64,000 bases of DNA from Dasypus novemcinctus (taxonomy: Eukaryota > Chordata > Mammalia > Cingulata > Dasypodidae). The stretch spans positions 7,874,001 to 7,938,000 of the forward strand of contig NC_080677.1 in assembly GCF_030445035.2 (NCBI RefSeq). Direction: 5' to 3'. The notes below the pieces were generated by a model. It had not been told where the DNA came from. It saw nothing but the letters and a program-made list of their open reading frames with translations, and made no database searches. The translations under genes were made by a program, and so were the position numbers. Of the stretch, positions 1 to 11,700 are shown piece by piece; position 1 is the first letter of the stretch; each line of letters begins with the position of its first letter.

Positions 1-1675
1 TTTTCCTGATTACTGGCTTGGTTTGTAGATTTTTGTTGCTGTCTTGTCAACATTTTTTCTTGACGGGTTTAATCAGTTCCTTAGCTTCTTTGTCTAGCCT
101 TGGAGATTAATTAGTTGTTGTTTTTGCGTAAGTGTTATATTTTCTCTTTGTCACTTTGTTCTTCTTATTCCAATTTCTTATTGCTAGTTAAGCTCACTTT
201 AAAGGAAAGTATTAGTGCTAGGGAAAGTCAATTGTGTAAGGAAGGAAAAAGTGTGAAGTAGTATTGGTGATATATGTTTACAAAGCAACAATATGAGTTC
301 TGGGAGGATGGAGGTTAGATCATGTAAATTGTGTAGAGTTATAGTAGTAGGAAAGTACCTATAATGAGGTAGACGACTGAATATGGGAGGAATGTGGTAC
401 GTACTAAGAGGCTATTGTTTTCGTGAGAGAGGGAAAGAGAAAAGAAAGGTAATAGTTTCAGGGACGAATACCAGATGGAAAACTAAACAAAGGTATTAGA
501 AATTAAGAGTTAGACACTTTGTGGATCAAAGAAAGGGAGATGGAATATAGGAGAGATAGCAGATGGTGGAGGATATCAAGTTGTAGGGGAAAGGGGATAG
601 TGTAGATAGGCTAAATCTATTCACAGAGAAATGAGGCAGTGGAGGGTCAGGAAACCCAGCAAATGTGAGGTATTTCCTGTAGGACCTATTGTATTGTTAA
701 GGTAAAATAGTATAAGAAGAATATTGGGGACAAGAAAGAGAGGATTGAAAAAAAAAAAAGAACAACAACAACAACAACAACAACAAAAAATAAAAAAACA
801 AAAAACAAAACAAAAAAAAAAAAACCAAAGAACAGAAACCCCGCCGCCAGGCTCGGCTGGGCTCAGCTGGGCTCCGGTCCCCCGCCTGCCGCCCGCCGCC
901 CGCCGCGGCTTGCCTGGGCTCAGCTGGGCTCAGCTGGGCTCGGGTCCCCCGCCTGCCGCCCGCCGCGGCTCGGCTGGGCTCGGCTTCCCTGCCCGTCGGG
1001 GCTCAGCTGGGCTCGGCTGGGCCCGGCCCTCCCGCCCGCCGCCCGGTGCGGCGCAGCGCGGCTCGGCTCTCCCGCTCGCCGCCCGGCGCGGCGCGGCTGG
1101 GCTCGGCCGAGCTCAGCTGGGCCCGGCCCCCCCGCCCGCCGCGGCTCAGCCGGGCCCGGCCGGACTCGGCTTCCCCGCCCACCGCCCGCCGCCGCGGCGC
1201 AGCGCGGCTCAGCTCTCCCGCCCGCCGCCCGCCGCGGCGTGGCTAGGCTCGGCTGGGCTCGGCTCCTTCGCCCGCCACCCGCCGCGGCACAGCGCGGCGG
1301 GGCTCTCCCGCCCGCCACCCGCCGCGGTGCTAGCTGCCTCGGCTCCGCCTACCCAAGGAGGGAGTCCTCCACACGTAGCTGGGATCTCCGTGTATATTTC
1401 ACAGATGGATCCTCTCTGTTACCTTCCCTCCAAATCGATGTCCAGACACCTCCGGACCAGGAAAAATCCTGAAACAGCCAGTCCCAAAGAGTCTCCGACG
1501 CCTCCCAGCGATTCCCCCCAGGAGCTAGTAACCGGGAAGTTCACTCAGCCGCCATCTTGCCTCCCCCTCCTGAAAAGTCCCAAATTATATCTTATAGACC
1601 AGTCCTTTCCGTTACCTTCCCACCAAATCGATGTCCAGACACTTCCTGCCCTGAAAAAATCCTGAAAAAGCCTCT
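1..1675 (-). mobile_element. 5' end of an L1 retrotransposon with GC-rich tandem-repeat promoter region
   Basis: Read on the minus strand, the element starts near 1675-1580 with a GGGGGAGGCAAGATGGCGGC-type L1 start. It continues through a GC-rich repetitive stretch (1360-838), a CAA/A-rich tract and an AG-rich leader, and reaches an ORF1-like beginning (around 1-50) at the window edge. The segment 1380-1480 is repeated as 1573-1672, about 193 bp apart; both copies contain CCAAATCGATGTCCAGACAC. A duplicated, monomer-like 5' UTR of this kind is known for some L1 lineages. The ORFs are outside the window. Confidence 0.6.
838..1352 (-). repeat. GC-rich degenerate tandem repeat inside the L1 5' region
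   Basis: Repeated GGCTCGGCTGGGCTCAGCTG-like and CCCGCCGCCCGCCGCGGC-like blocks of roughly 40-70 bp alternate about ten times. The block is extremely CpG-rich. Open frames across it on both strands are low-complexity artefacts. Confidence 0.85.
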
Positions 1676-1676
1676 C

Positions 1677-2012
1677 TTTTTTTTTTTTTAAGATTTATTT
1701 TTTATTTTTTTTCCCCTTCCCCGCCCCCCCCCCCTCAGTTGTTTACTCTCTGTGTCCATTTGCTGTGTGTTCTTCTGTGACCATTCCTATCCTTATCAGC
1801 AGCACTGGGAATCTGTGTTTCTTTTTGTTGCATCATCTTGTTGTGTCAGCTGTGTGTGCGGTGCCGTTTTTGGGCAGGCTGCACTTTCTTTCATGCTGGG
1901 CTGCTCTCCTTTTGGGGCACACTCCTTGCACGTGGGGCTCCCCTATGCGGGGGCACCCCTGCAAGGCACAGCACTCCTTGCACACATCAGCACTGCCCAT
2001 GGGAAATGTGGC
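1677..2012 (-). mobile_element. DAS-type SINE, truncated (tRNA head missing)
   Basis: A T-rich tail (AAGATTTATTTTTT in + orientation) is followed by the SINE body (CTGTGTCCATTTGCTGTGTG, GGGCAGGCTGCACTTTCTTT, CACTCCTTGCAC). It stops before the tRNA-related head that full copies carry at their right end. The right boundary abuts a poly(A)-tailed retroposon. Confidence 0.85.
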
Positions 2013-3222
2013 CACTCTCTAAGCCAAACTCAGCATGTAAATGCATTATCTTCCCCCTAGTGTGGGATATGACTCCCGGGGATGAGCCTCCCTGGCACTG
2101 AGGGATTACTATCAATCACCAGCTGGTGATGCAACTATGAAAAGACCTTGAATAAAAGGGGGAAATGGTAAAGACAAATGAGTTTATATGGCTAAGAGAC
2201 TTCAAAATGAGTCAGGAGGTCATCAGAGGGTTGCACTTATGCACCTCTCACCAGGATCCCAGAGATACCCAAAATAGATACAAACCCAGGTACTGTTGCT
2301 CCTGAGTGCTACGGAGACACACATGTTCAATAGTCATGGCAGATGGCTCTGGAGTTCAGGGCCTTGTTAGTGGGCCTTACTTTGGAAATTGTGCTTCTAA
2401 GTGTGATGGAGTTGGACTCAGATGTGACCTTTCTACACCTGCTTCTTCTGTCACTTTTACTGAACCTGTGTTTGGCACTAGGGTTGGTGTATTCTCCGAA
2501 GACTTGAATCTCTGGACTGGACATGTGCCAGCTGGGCTCTGAGCCTCAGCAGAGTTGCAATACCTACTTTCCTGTTCATTTGACTTAGCCAGGTCAGCTT
2601 AAAAGGGAGGTGAAGATGGTCAACCACCACACCAGGGAACTGAGAGTACTTAGAACTGCAAGCAGGAGAATCACATCCATCAACCATGTAGGATCTAAGC
2701 CCCCTCTCAATTTAGAAGTGGAGTAGACATCACCATCCCAGCATCCACAGGATGGAGGAATAAAATATGGATTAGAGTGGACTTACTGGTATCCTACTAT
2801 AGAACTTTTGTGACTCTAGCAATGGAAGAAATTGTATCGTTGACGTGGAGACAGTGGCTACGGTAGTTGCTGAGGACAAGGAGAAGGAAGAAGAGAAGTG
2901 ATGTGGGGGCATTTTTGGGACTTGGAGTTGTCCTAAATGATATTGCAAGGACAGATGCTGGACATTATATATCTTGCCATAACCCATTGAATGGGCTGGG
3001 GGAGAGTGTAAACTGCAATGTAAACTATAATCATGTAGTACAGCAGTGCTCCAAAATGTATTCACCAAATGCAATGAATGTGACACCAATGAGGGAAGCT
3101 GTTGATGTGGGAGGAGTGGGGTGGGGTGTGGGGCACATGGGAACCTCTTATATTTTTTAATGTAACATTTTTTGTGATCTATGTATCTTACTAAAAAATA
3201 CAAAAAAAAAAAAAAAAAAGAT
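2013..3222 (+). mobile_element. Poly(A)-tailed retroposon end, probably an L1 3' UTR
   Basis: 1.2 kb without a coding frame ends in a run of about 18 A (3203-3220), the mark of target-primed reverse transcription. It is G-rich near the end (GTGGGAGGAGTGGGGTGGGG), a feature of L1 3' UTRs. I think it is a xenarthran L1 3' end but cannot name the subfamily. Confidence 0.5.
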
Positions 3223-3404
3223 GGAATTTTACTGGCAAGAGGTACAAGACAGTTACTTCCCCCTTTGGACTCCAAACTTCTCAATTGTATATCTGTCAGT
3301 GGGATGCTAATGAAAATAGCTTTGGTTTCATCAAGGTAACTGTGAGGATAATGAAATCTAGAGATGTGAATTAGGACTACAGGGTGTCCAATCGAGATTT
3401 TTCT

Positions 3405-3818
3405 TTTCTTTTTTTTTAAAGATTTATTTATTTATTTCTCTCCCCTTCCCCCCCACCCCAGTTGTCTGTGTCTATTTGCTGCTTCTTCTTTGTCTGCTTC
3501 TGTTGTTGTCAGTGGCACGGGAATCTGTTTCTTTTTGCTGCGTCATCTTGTTGTGTCAGTTCTCCGTGTGTGTGTGGCACCATTCCTGGGCAGGCTGCAC
3601 TTTCTTTCGCACTGGGCGGCTCTCCTTACGGGGCGCACTCCTTGCGCGTGGGGTTCCGCTACATGGGGGACACCCCTGCGTGGCAGGGCACTCCTTGCAT
3701 GCATCAGCACTGCACATGGGCCAGCTCCACACGGGTCAAGGAGGCCCAGGGTTTGAACCACGGACATCCCATCCGTGGTAGATGGATGCCCTAACCACTG
3801 GGCAAAGTCCGCCGCCCA
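3405..3818 (-). mobile_element. Full-length DAS SINE
   Basis: Reverse orientation: T-rich tail at left, body, then the tRNA-derived head at right. The minus-strand pol III B box GGTTCAAACCC is at 3759-3749 and the A-box region TGCCCAGTGGTTAGGGC follows toward 3815. It is flanked by AGATTTTTCT at 3395-3404 and 3819-3828, a target-site duplication. Confidence 0.93.
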
Positions 3819-4274
3819 AGATTTTTCTGATTGTTCATAAGGCACTAATGAAAGTGAAATGCCAAGGTTAATAAATGTTTGTTGATTGATTAAAGAACAT
3901 GAAATTTTATGTGAAACAAAACAAAACAAAACAAAACACAAAAATCTCCTGAAAGTGTGGGACTTAAGGCTGGGCCCCTGGGCCCAGGCCCTAGGAAGTT
4001 TTTATCTCTCAAGCTAGTCTGTGCTTAGTCTCCACAATTAATTGATTACTCTTTCAGTGTTCCTACCAGTGCGTACTCATGGTAAGCTGCGCTTCTCTAC
4101 ATCTCCCCCTCTCCAGTTTCTGGGGTGGTGGTTTGCCCTCCAACTTCAATTCCTTGATTGATCTATGAAGAGTTGATGATTTTCAGTTTGTTCATTTTTT
4201 TATTGTTAAGATGGGAGTGGCACCTTCCAAATCCTTTAGATATCAAACCAGAAGTCTCTTTACCACTAATTTTT

Positions 4275-4463
4275 GTAAGGATTTATTTTATTTATTTATC
4301 CCCTACCCTTCATTGTTTGCACCTTCTGTCTGCTCTCTGGGTCTCTGCATTGAAAACTCTCTGTCTGCTCACCTTCTTTTTTTTTTAGGAGGCACTGGGA
4401 ACCAAACCTGGGACCTCCGATATGGTAGGCAGGTGCCCAACTGCTTGAGCCACATCTGCTTCC
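4275..4463 (-). mobile_element. Short DAS-type SINE (monomer form)
   Basis: About 190 bp with T-rich tail and a tRNA-like head (AACCAAACCTGGGACCTCC, GCTTGAGCCACATCTGCTTC on the + strand). The flanks CTCTTTACCACTAATTTTT (ending about 4274) and CTCTACCACTAAGTTTTT (from 4464) are an aged target duplication. Confidence 0.85.
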
Positions 4464-4483
4464 CTCTACCACTAAGTTTTTAA

Positions 4484-4889
4484 AAAATAATTATTTATTT
4501 ATTTCTCCCCCACTTCATTGCTTTTTGTGTGTGTGTGCTACTGTCTAGTTTCTGCATCCATTCGCTGTGTGTTCTTCTGTGCTGTCTATCTTCTCTTTAG
4601 GCAGCACCAACAACTGACCCTGGGACCTACCAGAGTGGGAGAGAGGCACTCAATCCCTTGTGCCACCTCAGCTCCCTGGTCTGCTGCATCTCATATTTTC
4701 TCTCCTCTCTGTCTCTTTTTGTTGCATCATCTTGCTGCACCAGCTCTCCACATGGGCCAGCACTCCACATAGGCCAGTGGTCCACATGGGCCAGCTCTCC
4801 ACTCGGGCCAGCTTGCCTTCACCAAGAGGCCCCAGGAATCAAACCCTGGACCTCCATGAGCCCAGTTGCTTGAGCCACATCCACTTCCC
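4484..4889 (-). mobile_element. DAS-type SINE with two tRNA-like heads
   Basis: It has a T-rich tail at left and a normal tRNA-like head at 4830-4888. A second tRNA-like segment lies inside, about 4605-4676 (CTGACCCTGGGACC...CCCTTGTGCCACCTCAGCTCC). It therefore looks like a dimeric subfamily. Flanks CCACTAAGTTTTTAAAAAAT and ATCACTGATTTTTAAAAAGT fit a diverged target duplication. Confidence 0.78.
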
Positions 4890-5059
4890 ATATCACTGAT
4901 TTTTAAAAAGTAGCAGAATACATTCTTCAAAAGAAAAACCTTACACACTCATTCTATTGACCAAATGAAATATAGCTGCTTAGTGTGTATTCTCCTAATT
5001 ACCCCTTGCCTGAGGCCATTCCACAGAACCCCAGGGAACAGTTTAAAATCCTTTGCTCT

Positions 5060-5200
5060 ATTGAAAATGGTCTAAAATTGATGGTGGTGATGAATCCACA
5101 GCTGTGTGATTATACTGAGAGCCACTGATTAAATACTTTAGATGGGCTATGTAGTGTGTGACTGACTGTATCTCAATAAAACTGGTTTTAAAAAAACCAC
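5060..5200 (+). mobile_element. Old L1 3' end fragment
   Basis: The GATGGTGGTGATGAATCCAC ... ATCTCAATAAAACTGGTTTT pattern followed by an A-run is the usual terminal segment of mammalian L1M elements. It lies in the SUN3 intron, sense. Confidence 0.65.
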
Positions 5201-5570
5201 ATTGCTCTATACCATACAAAGTTCTCCCAGTTTTAAGGAGCACAAAATTTAGGATCCACGAGTGTCAAAACGCGCAGTCTCAGGGTCAGCATGGGTCCTG
5301 GGTGCCCAGAAGGAATTGCAAGTTTGGCAGACTCCTGCTGCCCGATGTGGAACTCTAGGGGAAGTTCAAGAAAGCTTTCCATAAGTGTCATAAGAGTAAT
5401 GTTTTAGCTACATGGGCTTCCTCCGATCTCCACTCACACAAGAATTCATTCTTCAACAATATAATACACTCTTCACATGGCTGATGCGTGGCAGAAGGCA
5501 GGAGTCCCTGATGACAAGGGGAGATGAAGTTTAAACCTTCCTACTTTTATATTGGGCTCTTTTTTTACAG

Positions 5571-5742
5571 GAAAGAAAGTCAAACTTTGGAAAACAACTT
5601 CCGTGAAATTCTATTTTTAGTTGAACAAATAGGTGTTCTGAAGGCATTACTTAGAGATATGAAGGATGGCATGGATAATTACAGCTGGAATGCCAGTGGG
5701 GAAGATGTTGAGGAGGAGAACAACAAAGAGATCCTTGAGGAG
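5571..5742 (+). CDS. SUN3: SUN3 exon, coiled-coil segment
   Basis: The acceptor is a T-rich tract ending TTTTTTACAG; the donor is GAG|GTAACA. The first base completes a codon from the previous, unseen exon, and the exon ends in phase 0. The translation (KESQTLENNF through VLKALLRDMKDGMDN) matches the luminal helical region just before the SUN domain. The acidic end (GEDVEEENNKEILEE) is the least human-like part. Confidence 0.93.
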
Positions 5743-8700
5743 GTAACAAGGGTTGGGAGGGATGACTATGGTGTTTTAGAACTTCCATCCGGTGTTACCA
5801 TTCCATTACTATTTTGAGGGCAGTAATTATTCTAGCACTAATTGAGATTCGGCTTGCATCCTTTCCTTTAAAATTCTTTCCAACATTAGATTACTTTCAC
5901 TAAAGCTTGCCCCTAGGTACACACTTTCTCGCAAGTGCTGTGTCACAAAGAAAAGACATTGTATAGACTTACTTCCTACCAAAATAACTGATTCTATTTT
6001 ATTTTCCACTTTTGAATATTTAAAAAAAAAGATCATTCAGAAATGGTTTTCTCACAGAGCTATGAAGGTTCTATCACATGGCTGTGTAAAGCATTTTGCA
6101 CAGTGCCTGGCTCAGAGGATGTGCTTGAGAAATGTTCACTGCTATTATTATTTTGCCTATTAGGGAACATAGGTCCATAAGCCATTAAGTGAGTCATCAA
6201 AACTCAAGCTGTTGGTAGAGATTAATGGAAACTCTTAAAATTAAATTTTTTACAGGAAATGTCAAACTTGGTAAATTATGTACTTAAAAAGTTGAGAGAG
6301 GACCAAGTCCAGATGGCTGATTATGCCCTTAAGTCTGCTGGTGAGTACAGAAAATGTGAAAAGAAAAACAGGAAAAAACCCATTAATGCTTCAAAATTGT
6401 CTCTATTCTTTATTAGGAAAACATTTATCTATCTGGTAACTAGAGGAGGAAAAATTAGTAAATCTAGGTAATAAAGAGAATAGAATTAATTGTAGTTGAT
6501 TGCCTTCTGACTGCAATTCTTAGAGGAAGCAATAATTATGCAACCTCATTAGCATGCATTTAAAAGGACCACAAAGACAGCTGTGGTACCACAGTGGCAC
6601 TGGGGGAATGCAGAAAATATCTTAAGCATAGTAGGCATTACAACATTTTATATTTTCATATACAAATATGACTTATAATAACAAATTGAAATGAGTTGTT
6701 AGTAAATGACAGTGTTTAAGGCTATAAATAAAGGAATGTTCTCAATATCCTCTAATTAAAATAATTCTCAAGGCTTAGATTATGAATTATTAACCTTATT
6801 ATTCTCTATAATATTCTACCTATAACAGTTTGTCAATAATGTGTTCAGTGAGCAATGTGGAAGGAAAGAAGGAGGGAGAAAAGGAGGGGAAAAGGGAGAA
6901 AAAAATTAAAGCACACAAAGTAACTCTGAATTTAAAGACAAATTTCTACTGGGGACATAAATTTGTTTCTTACATGATACAGAGTAACTGAATGAAAATG
7001 ATTTGTTCAATCATGTGTGTGTGTGTGTGTGAGTAAGCAAGTGTTTTGAGAGAGAGCAAGAAAGCAGTACTGTTCAACCTGACTTCCCTGAAGCATGGGG
7101 AAGCATAAGCATGGAGATAAGATAAGGGAAGGTAATCCATTGAGTCCCTTTTTTAAAAAAAGAATCTTGGTATTCTGGTGTGCCCATTTTTATGCCTTCC
7201 TTCTTTTCTACTGAATATATTTACAACCTCCATTTTGAAAAGCCCATAATGACAAATATGGACCCAGGGACATCCCAATGTGGACGAGAAAAAGCAGAAA
7301 ATGTTATGGCATCTTTATAAATTTTAGCATGAAAACACAACTGCCTTCTGGTTTCAACAAAACAGATAAAGCCCATTTCAGCCTATCTGTCCCACTAATT
7401 ATAACTAAAATATCTGGACAAAATATTTTTAAAATTTACCTGAGTACTTTTAAAAGTAAATAAAAGCAGATGATGGTGAAGGAAAGCTAAAAATTGAAGA
7501 AGTGACCTGTATGTGATGAATGTCTCTTATTTTTTTCCCTCTGGCAGCTTAGGCTAAAGGCAGCCCTCAATTGCAGAGTTGCACAGTAGTGGCAGTGGGG
7601 TGAGTGGTTAAAACTGAAAGAAACCTGCTCTTTCTACCAAGAGGAACCAGAAAAGTGATTCCTATGGTCCAGAGAGTCGGGGTGAGCCTGAGCAGAGAGC
7701 TGGTGAAGATTTCCTAATCTCGTATCTGTATGCAAATAACTTATATGTGCACCATTTAGCTGTGCATTCATGGCAAAAGCTTTGAGACTTGAACAACGAT
7801 TGAAGGTTGGGCTCAAATCTTGGACTAACCTGGGTGGCACATGCACAGTGCAGACCCATGGCAAAGGCTCTGAAAACTGAAATGAGATTGGCATCACTAC
7901 TCCTAGGGAATGAAAAAGAATTTAGGATTAGAGCATTTCTGAGTTGATTGCCTGAAAAAACTAACAAGCAAAAACAATCTCCAGTGGATAATTTAAGGAA
8001 TAAGAGTCTCACTATATACTATTCAGTATATCTGGATATAATGAAAAGGTGACCAAATTCCAAAAGAAAAAAAGATAATCAACAGATGTTAACTGTATTA
8101 TGACACAGCTGTTTGGATTATCATGCAAAGACTTTGAGATAGCTTCTGTAAAAAATGCTCCATGAGTGAAGGCAAGTATACTTGAAATGAAGGGAAATAT
8201 ACAAATTCTCAGTCAAATAATAGAAATTATTAAAAAGAACAAGATAGAAATTTTAGAACTGAACAATCCAATATCTGAAATAAAAACTGCACTGGATGAG
8301 CTCAATAACAGAAGGACAATGACAGAGGAATAAGTCAATGACATTGAAGGTAGATCAATAGAAATTATCTAATCTGAACAAGAAAAAGAAAAGATTGGGG
8401 GGAAAAAGAACAGAGCCTCAGTGACCTGTGGGACAAAATCTAAAGTCTAATATTCTTTCTGCCCTTGCAGTCTCAGAAAAAGATAAGCAATCAATTCATA
8501 AAAATAAATTGAAAAAGTATGACTGAAAATGTTCCAACATTGATTAAACGCATAAATTTACTGATTAAAGAACTCAGCAAATGCAAAAAAGTAAGCTCAG
8601 GTAAAAATACATCCAGACACAGGGAGCAAGGGTAGCTCAGTACTTGAGAGTCAGCTTCTCATGCACAAGGTCCTGAGTCCAATCTCCAGTAGCTCTTAAA

Positions 8701-11700
8701 AAAACAAACAAAACAAAATAAATCCAGACACATCATAATTAAATTGCTGAAAGTCAAAGATGAAGGAACGATCTTGAAAGCAACTACAGAGGAACCTCAC
8801 ACATTACATACAGGAGAACAGTGATTCAAATGACTATAGATTTCTTATGAGAGGTCAGGAGGCCAGAAGAGAAGGGAAAGCATATCTTTAAAAAGTGCTG
8901 AAAGAGAAATGTCAATGCAGAACTCTACAAAAATATCTTTCAAGATTGAAAGCAGAATAAAGAAATTCATAGATGAGGGAAAAGAAAGATAATTCTTTGT
9001 CAGAAGATCTACTACTGGAAGTTCTTCAGGCTTAAGGGAAATTATAGCAGAAGGAAACCTTGAATTTAGTGAATGAAGAAAAAGCAACAGGTAAAAAAAT
9101 ACTCAATTAAATATAAGACAACTTTCAAAGTTCTTTATCATATGTATGACGTTAAAAAGAAAAAATTAGACATTGGTCAGGTATCAATATAAGTAGATAA
9201 TACATATGACAACTATAAAGGAAAGTTGAGGATAGAAGGGGACTCTATGGATGTAAAGTTTTATACTTTACATTAAGTGGTAAAATAGTGAAACTAAGTA
9301 GAACATGAAAGATTAGATATGTATGTTGTAATCCCTAGATAAATGACTAAAAACTACAAAGAAAGTCAAAGGTAATAAATGGAATATAAAAGTTTGAACT
9401 ATTGTAAAAGAAGGCAGGAAAGGGTTAACAAATGAAGAAAAACAGATGAAAAGAGAAAACAGAGAAAACAAATAATAATGTAGTACACAAATTCAATCAT
9501 GTCAATAATCATATAAAATGTAAATAGGTTTGATAAATCAATTAAAAGATATTTTCAGATTGGATAGAAAGTAAGACACAAATATGTGCTATCTATAAGC
9601 ACACTTAACTTTTAATAAGATAAATAGGTTAAAAGTAAACATTGGAAAAATACATACCATGCAAAAAATCTTCTTTTATAGTAGAGTGACTGTAGCAATA
9701 TCAGACAGAGAAGAAATCAGAACATGGATGTTGTTAGCGCTAAAGATGGCTATTATATAATGATATAAACAGCAATTCACCATGATGACATAACATCCTA
9801 AATGTGATTGCATGCGGCGGCTTGCTCGGTCGGTAGAGGTGGGGTCTGGCTGCGGACGAGGGGTCGGTCCAGCTCTGGACGAGGGGTCGGTCCCGCTTGG
9901 GATGAGGGGTCGGTCCCACCAGGGACGAGGGGTCGGTCCGGCAGCAGACGAGGGATCAGTCTCACAAGGGGTTGCGCGGTTCGGCTGACGGGGTCGCCCG
10001 GCGAAGCCGGCGATGAAGGGGTCGCCCGGAGAAGCAGGCGACGAAGGGGTCGCCCGGAGAAGCAGGCGACGAACTGGGGACAAGGGAGGCCAGGCCCTTG
10101 TCGGGGGCTCTCAGGACTGGAGGGCGCACGGCAGAAGAACTACCGCAGAGACAAGGCAAACACGCAAGTCCAACTTTATTGAGGGAGAGGCAACAGTTTT
10201 ATAGGGGCTGGGGAAGGCTGATTGGTCGAAGCCATGCCCTGTTCTGATTGGTTGCCGGCGAAAGGTCAGTGGGCGGTACTGGACGGGGGAGGGGTGGTGG
10301 TTAGGGATTGGCTGTCGCTGTTGCTGGGGGAAGGGGCAGGGTTTAGGGATTGGTGGCTGCTGTTGCTGGGGTGGAGGGCAGACTTGAGTTTCCCGCCCAC
10401 GCCTGGCTGTTGCTGCTGTCGGGGGAAGGGAAAAGGGCAGACTGGATTTTTCCGCCCACGCCTGGCTGTTGCTGCTGTCGGGGGAGGGGAAAAGGGCAGA
10501 CTGGAATTTTCCGCCCTGCGCCTGCGCAGGGAGAAAGAAGAAGAAGGGTGCCGCCCCACAGGCATCGGGTGGCGCCATCCGGGAGGAGGGGCGGCCGCGG
10601 AAGCATGGCTGCCGAGAAGGGGAGACCCAAGGGCACTCTGCGCCCATGCCGAGCTTCCTTCAGGGGTGGCGGTGAGTCCGACCAGCACCCTATTATGGGG
10701 GCAGCGGCTTGGCCTGCCGCGGCCGCTCCCCCGCCAGGCCAGCAAACCACACTTCAGCCCGAGGGGTGACCGCAATTGCACTAACAAGAGCTTCAAAATA
10801 GGTAAAGCAAAACCTGATGGAATTAAAATGAAAAACACAAATACACAGTTTTAGTTAGAGACTTCAACATTTCTCTGTTAGTCATAGAAAAAGAAGACAG
10901 AAAATCAGGCACAAAAGAGAAGATCTAAACAACACTATCTAACAACTCAACCTAATTGACATAGAACATTCCACCCAACAACATCAGTGTAAAAGGTTTC
11001 TGCAAGTGCACATGGGACTTATATGCAGAAAGTCATATTCTGGGCTGTAAAACAAACCTCAATAAATTTAAAATAATTGAAATGATACAGAGTATATTCT
11101 CTGACCATAGTGGAAATAAGCTAGAATTAAAAAAGAGAAGGCTATCAAGAAAACCTCCTCCAAATATTCATAAATATAAACAGTACATTTTTAATTACCC
11201 CTGAGTAAAAGAGGATGTTACAAGAGAAATTAGAAAATAGTTTTAACTAAGTGAAAAATAAAATTTTAAATATTAAAATCTGTGGGACGCATCTAAGGCA
11301 GTACTTGCAGGGAAATATGTAGCCCTAGATGCTTTTATTAAAAAGAAAATAGAAGAAGTTCTAAAATTTCCACCTAAAGACAGTAGGCTCTGAAGTCAAA
11401 AAAAGGAAATAAATAATATATAGTGCAGAGCAATAAAATGTAAGCAATGAAAACAAAATCCAGTTTTTTGGGGAAAAAAAGTTGATATGCCCAACAAGAC
11501 CAATTAAGAAAAAAAAGAGAGAGAACACACTAATTATTGATATCAAGGAGGAAAGAGGGACACTCACTATAAACTTTACAGAATGAAAAAAGACAATAAA
11601 GGAATATTACAAATAGCTTCATGCCCCAAATTTGGACCATTTAGATGAAATGGGTCAATTTCTTTAAAGACCCAAACTACCAAATCTTGCTCAATAAATA

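Noticed and set aside
724-1665. 313-codon open frame rich in Q, K, P, A and R, and antisense frames over the same DNA
   Set aside because: It is a translation of an A-rich tract and the GC-rich L1 tandem repeat; open on several frames and both strands with no domain.
3462-3794. Open frames rich in Cys, Gly and His over the DAS SINEs (also at 15.8, 29.0 and 63.2 kb)
   Set aside because: The same text recurs in every SINE copy, so it is SINE sequence and not a gene family.
3749-3818. tRNA-like sequence with A and B boxes
   Set aside because: It is the head of a SINE, not a tRNA gene; no cloverleaf with a proper acceptor stem is apparent. The same applies at 8622, 16030 and 62996.
9676-10854. 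Several open frames of 120-210 codons on both strands near 10 kb
   Set aside because: All lie in or across the CpG-rich LTR, whose borders and target duplication are clear; composition is repeat-driven.
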